Below are positions 5,003-5,466 of a stretch of DNA of 5,466 bases, piece after piece; the first letter of the stretch is position 1, and every line of letters begins with the position of its first letter. The notes beneath the pieces were generated by a model. The model saw only the letters and a program-made list of their open reading frames with translations. It searched no databases and had not been told where the DNA came from. The DNA is taken from the NCBI GenBank assembly GCA_026992375.1, contig JALXAF010000290.1:1-5466 (forward strand), read 5' to 3'. The stretch is from Anaerolineae bacterium (GTDB lineage: Bacteria; Chloroflexota; Anaerolineae; J102). Position numbers and translations under genes: made by a program.

Positions 5003-5428
5003 TTATCCTCGATCATGCCGACCGGGGCGGGCCTTCTGACTGCATCGCGGGCAACGGCATTTGCCCCGACGACGACGGCGTCGCCCGCCCCCTTGCTCCC
5101 CATCGGCTTCGCCTGAGGCCAACTCGCGTCTGCCGGCGCGTTGGCGCGCCAGTGCGAGGAGCTGATCCACCACGGACAGAACCTGGGGGTCCGTCACCTC
5201 GTACAGCACGGTCATGCCGTCGCGGATGGCCCGCACCAGGCCCGCCTCGCGCAACACCATCAGGTGCTGAGAGATGTTGGCTTGCGGCCTGCCCAGCACC
5301 GTGGTGAGGTGCATCACATACGCGCCATCCTCCCGCAGCTCGTTGAGAATCTGCAAGCGAACGGGGTGACTAATGGCCCGAGCGATGCGGGCTGCGTCAT
5401 GGATGGAAGCGTCGTTAGGGGATGACAT
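5003..5428 (-). CDS. ArsR-family winged-helix transcriptional regulator with CxCxxC basic tail
   Basis: This 141-residue protein should be a dimeric DNA-binding regulator. Residues 12-95 form the winged helix: DAARIARAISHPVRLQILNE opens it. The recognition region is QANISQHLMVLREAGLV (49-65) and the wing is VRAIRDGMTVLYEV. Classical metal sensors carry Cys residues in the helix around residues 36-41 (ELCVCDL type); here that stretch is GAYVMHLT with no Cys. Instead the extended tail (100-141) has a run of six arginines (116-121) followed by GKCRCPRC, with C124, C126 and C129. The tail is longer than in minimal ArsR proteins of about 100 residues. It could bind metal or sense redox state, or simply add DNA affinity. 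The start ATG has no good Shine-Dalgarno, and the promoter probably lies near or beyond the window edge. It precedes the small Arg/Trp-rich gene by 71 bases. The ArsR assignment is strong; the signal is unknown. Confidence 0.9.
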   Translation of the reverse strand: MSSPNDASIHDAARIARAISHPVRLQILNELREDGAYVMHLTTVLGRPQANISQHLMVLREAGLVRAIRDGMTVLYEVTDPQVLSVVDQLLALARQRAGRRELASGEADGEQGGGRRRRRRGKCRCPRCSQKARPGRHDRG

Positions 5429-5466
5429 GGGCGAAAGGATGCGTTGGAAGTGAGTGATTGAATCAA

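Noticed and set aside
4519..5103. 194-codon minus-strand frame spanning the ArsR and small genes
   Set aside because: It is in a different frame from both real genes, crosses the operator region, and its Arg/Ser-rich translation is typical of a shifted GC-rich frame.
1..5466. CRISPR array, tRNA or rRNA genes
   Set aside because: No regularly spaced repeats, cloverleaf pattern or conserved rRNA segments were seen on either strand.

Overview
The window reads as ordinary chromosomal DNA from a free-living bacterium of moderately high G+C content. The best guess for the phylum is Chloroflexota (Anaerolineae or Caldilineae-like). This rests on family resemblance from memory: a two-S1-domain protein with a charged tail, this type of GH20 enzyme, and an ArsR regulator with an Arg/Cys tail. 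No rRNA, tRNA or marker gene fixes the taxonomy. There is no sign of a phage, plasmid, complete insertion sequence or CRISPR array.

Layout: (1) 1-151 is the 3' flank of a minus-strand gene. It holds an A-rich CGCAAAG-type repeat and a strong intrinsic terminator. (2) 152-2014 (-) encodes a cytoplasmic GH20 family enzyme (beta-N-acetylhexosaminidase-like). (3) 2015-2443 is a divergent intergenic region. It holds a good sigma70-type promoter and a roughly 110-nt leader for the S1 gene, two palindromes, and a second copy of the A-rich repeat. (4) 2444-3223 (+) encodes a two-S1-domain RNA-binding protein with an acidic/basic tail, followed by a textbook terminator. (5) 3319-3595 has no gene and is packed with inverted repeats. 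It looks like a REP/MITE-like or structured-RNA segment. (6) 3596-4441 (+) encodes a lipoprotein of the endonuclease/exonuclease/phosphatase (EEP) fold. (7) 4503-4931 (-) encodes a small Arg/Gly- and Trp-rich protein with a C-terminal coiled coil. (8) 5003-5428 (-) encodes an ArsR-family regulator with a CxCxxC tail. A clustered TATTCGA palindrome lies between the last two genes.

Two points tie the window together. First, both minus-strand transcription units end in hairpins built from the same repeat (AGGTGCGA-GCAC), which appears to be a mobile repeat family serving as intrinsic terminator. Second, the ArsR gene, the operator-like palindrome and the small Trp/Arg-rich gene look like one regulated module. 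That module is the best candidate here for something poorly described: the regulator lacks the usual alpha-3 metal-site cysteines but has three cysteines in a basic tail, and its neighbour has an internal 16-residue repeat.
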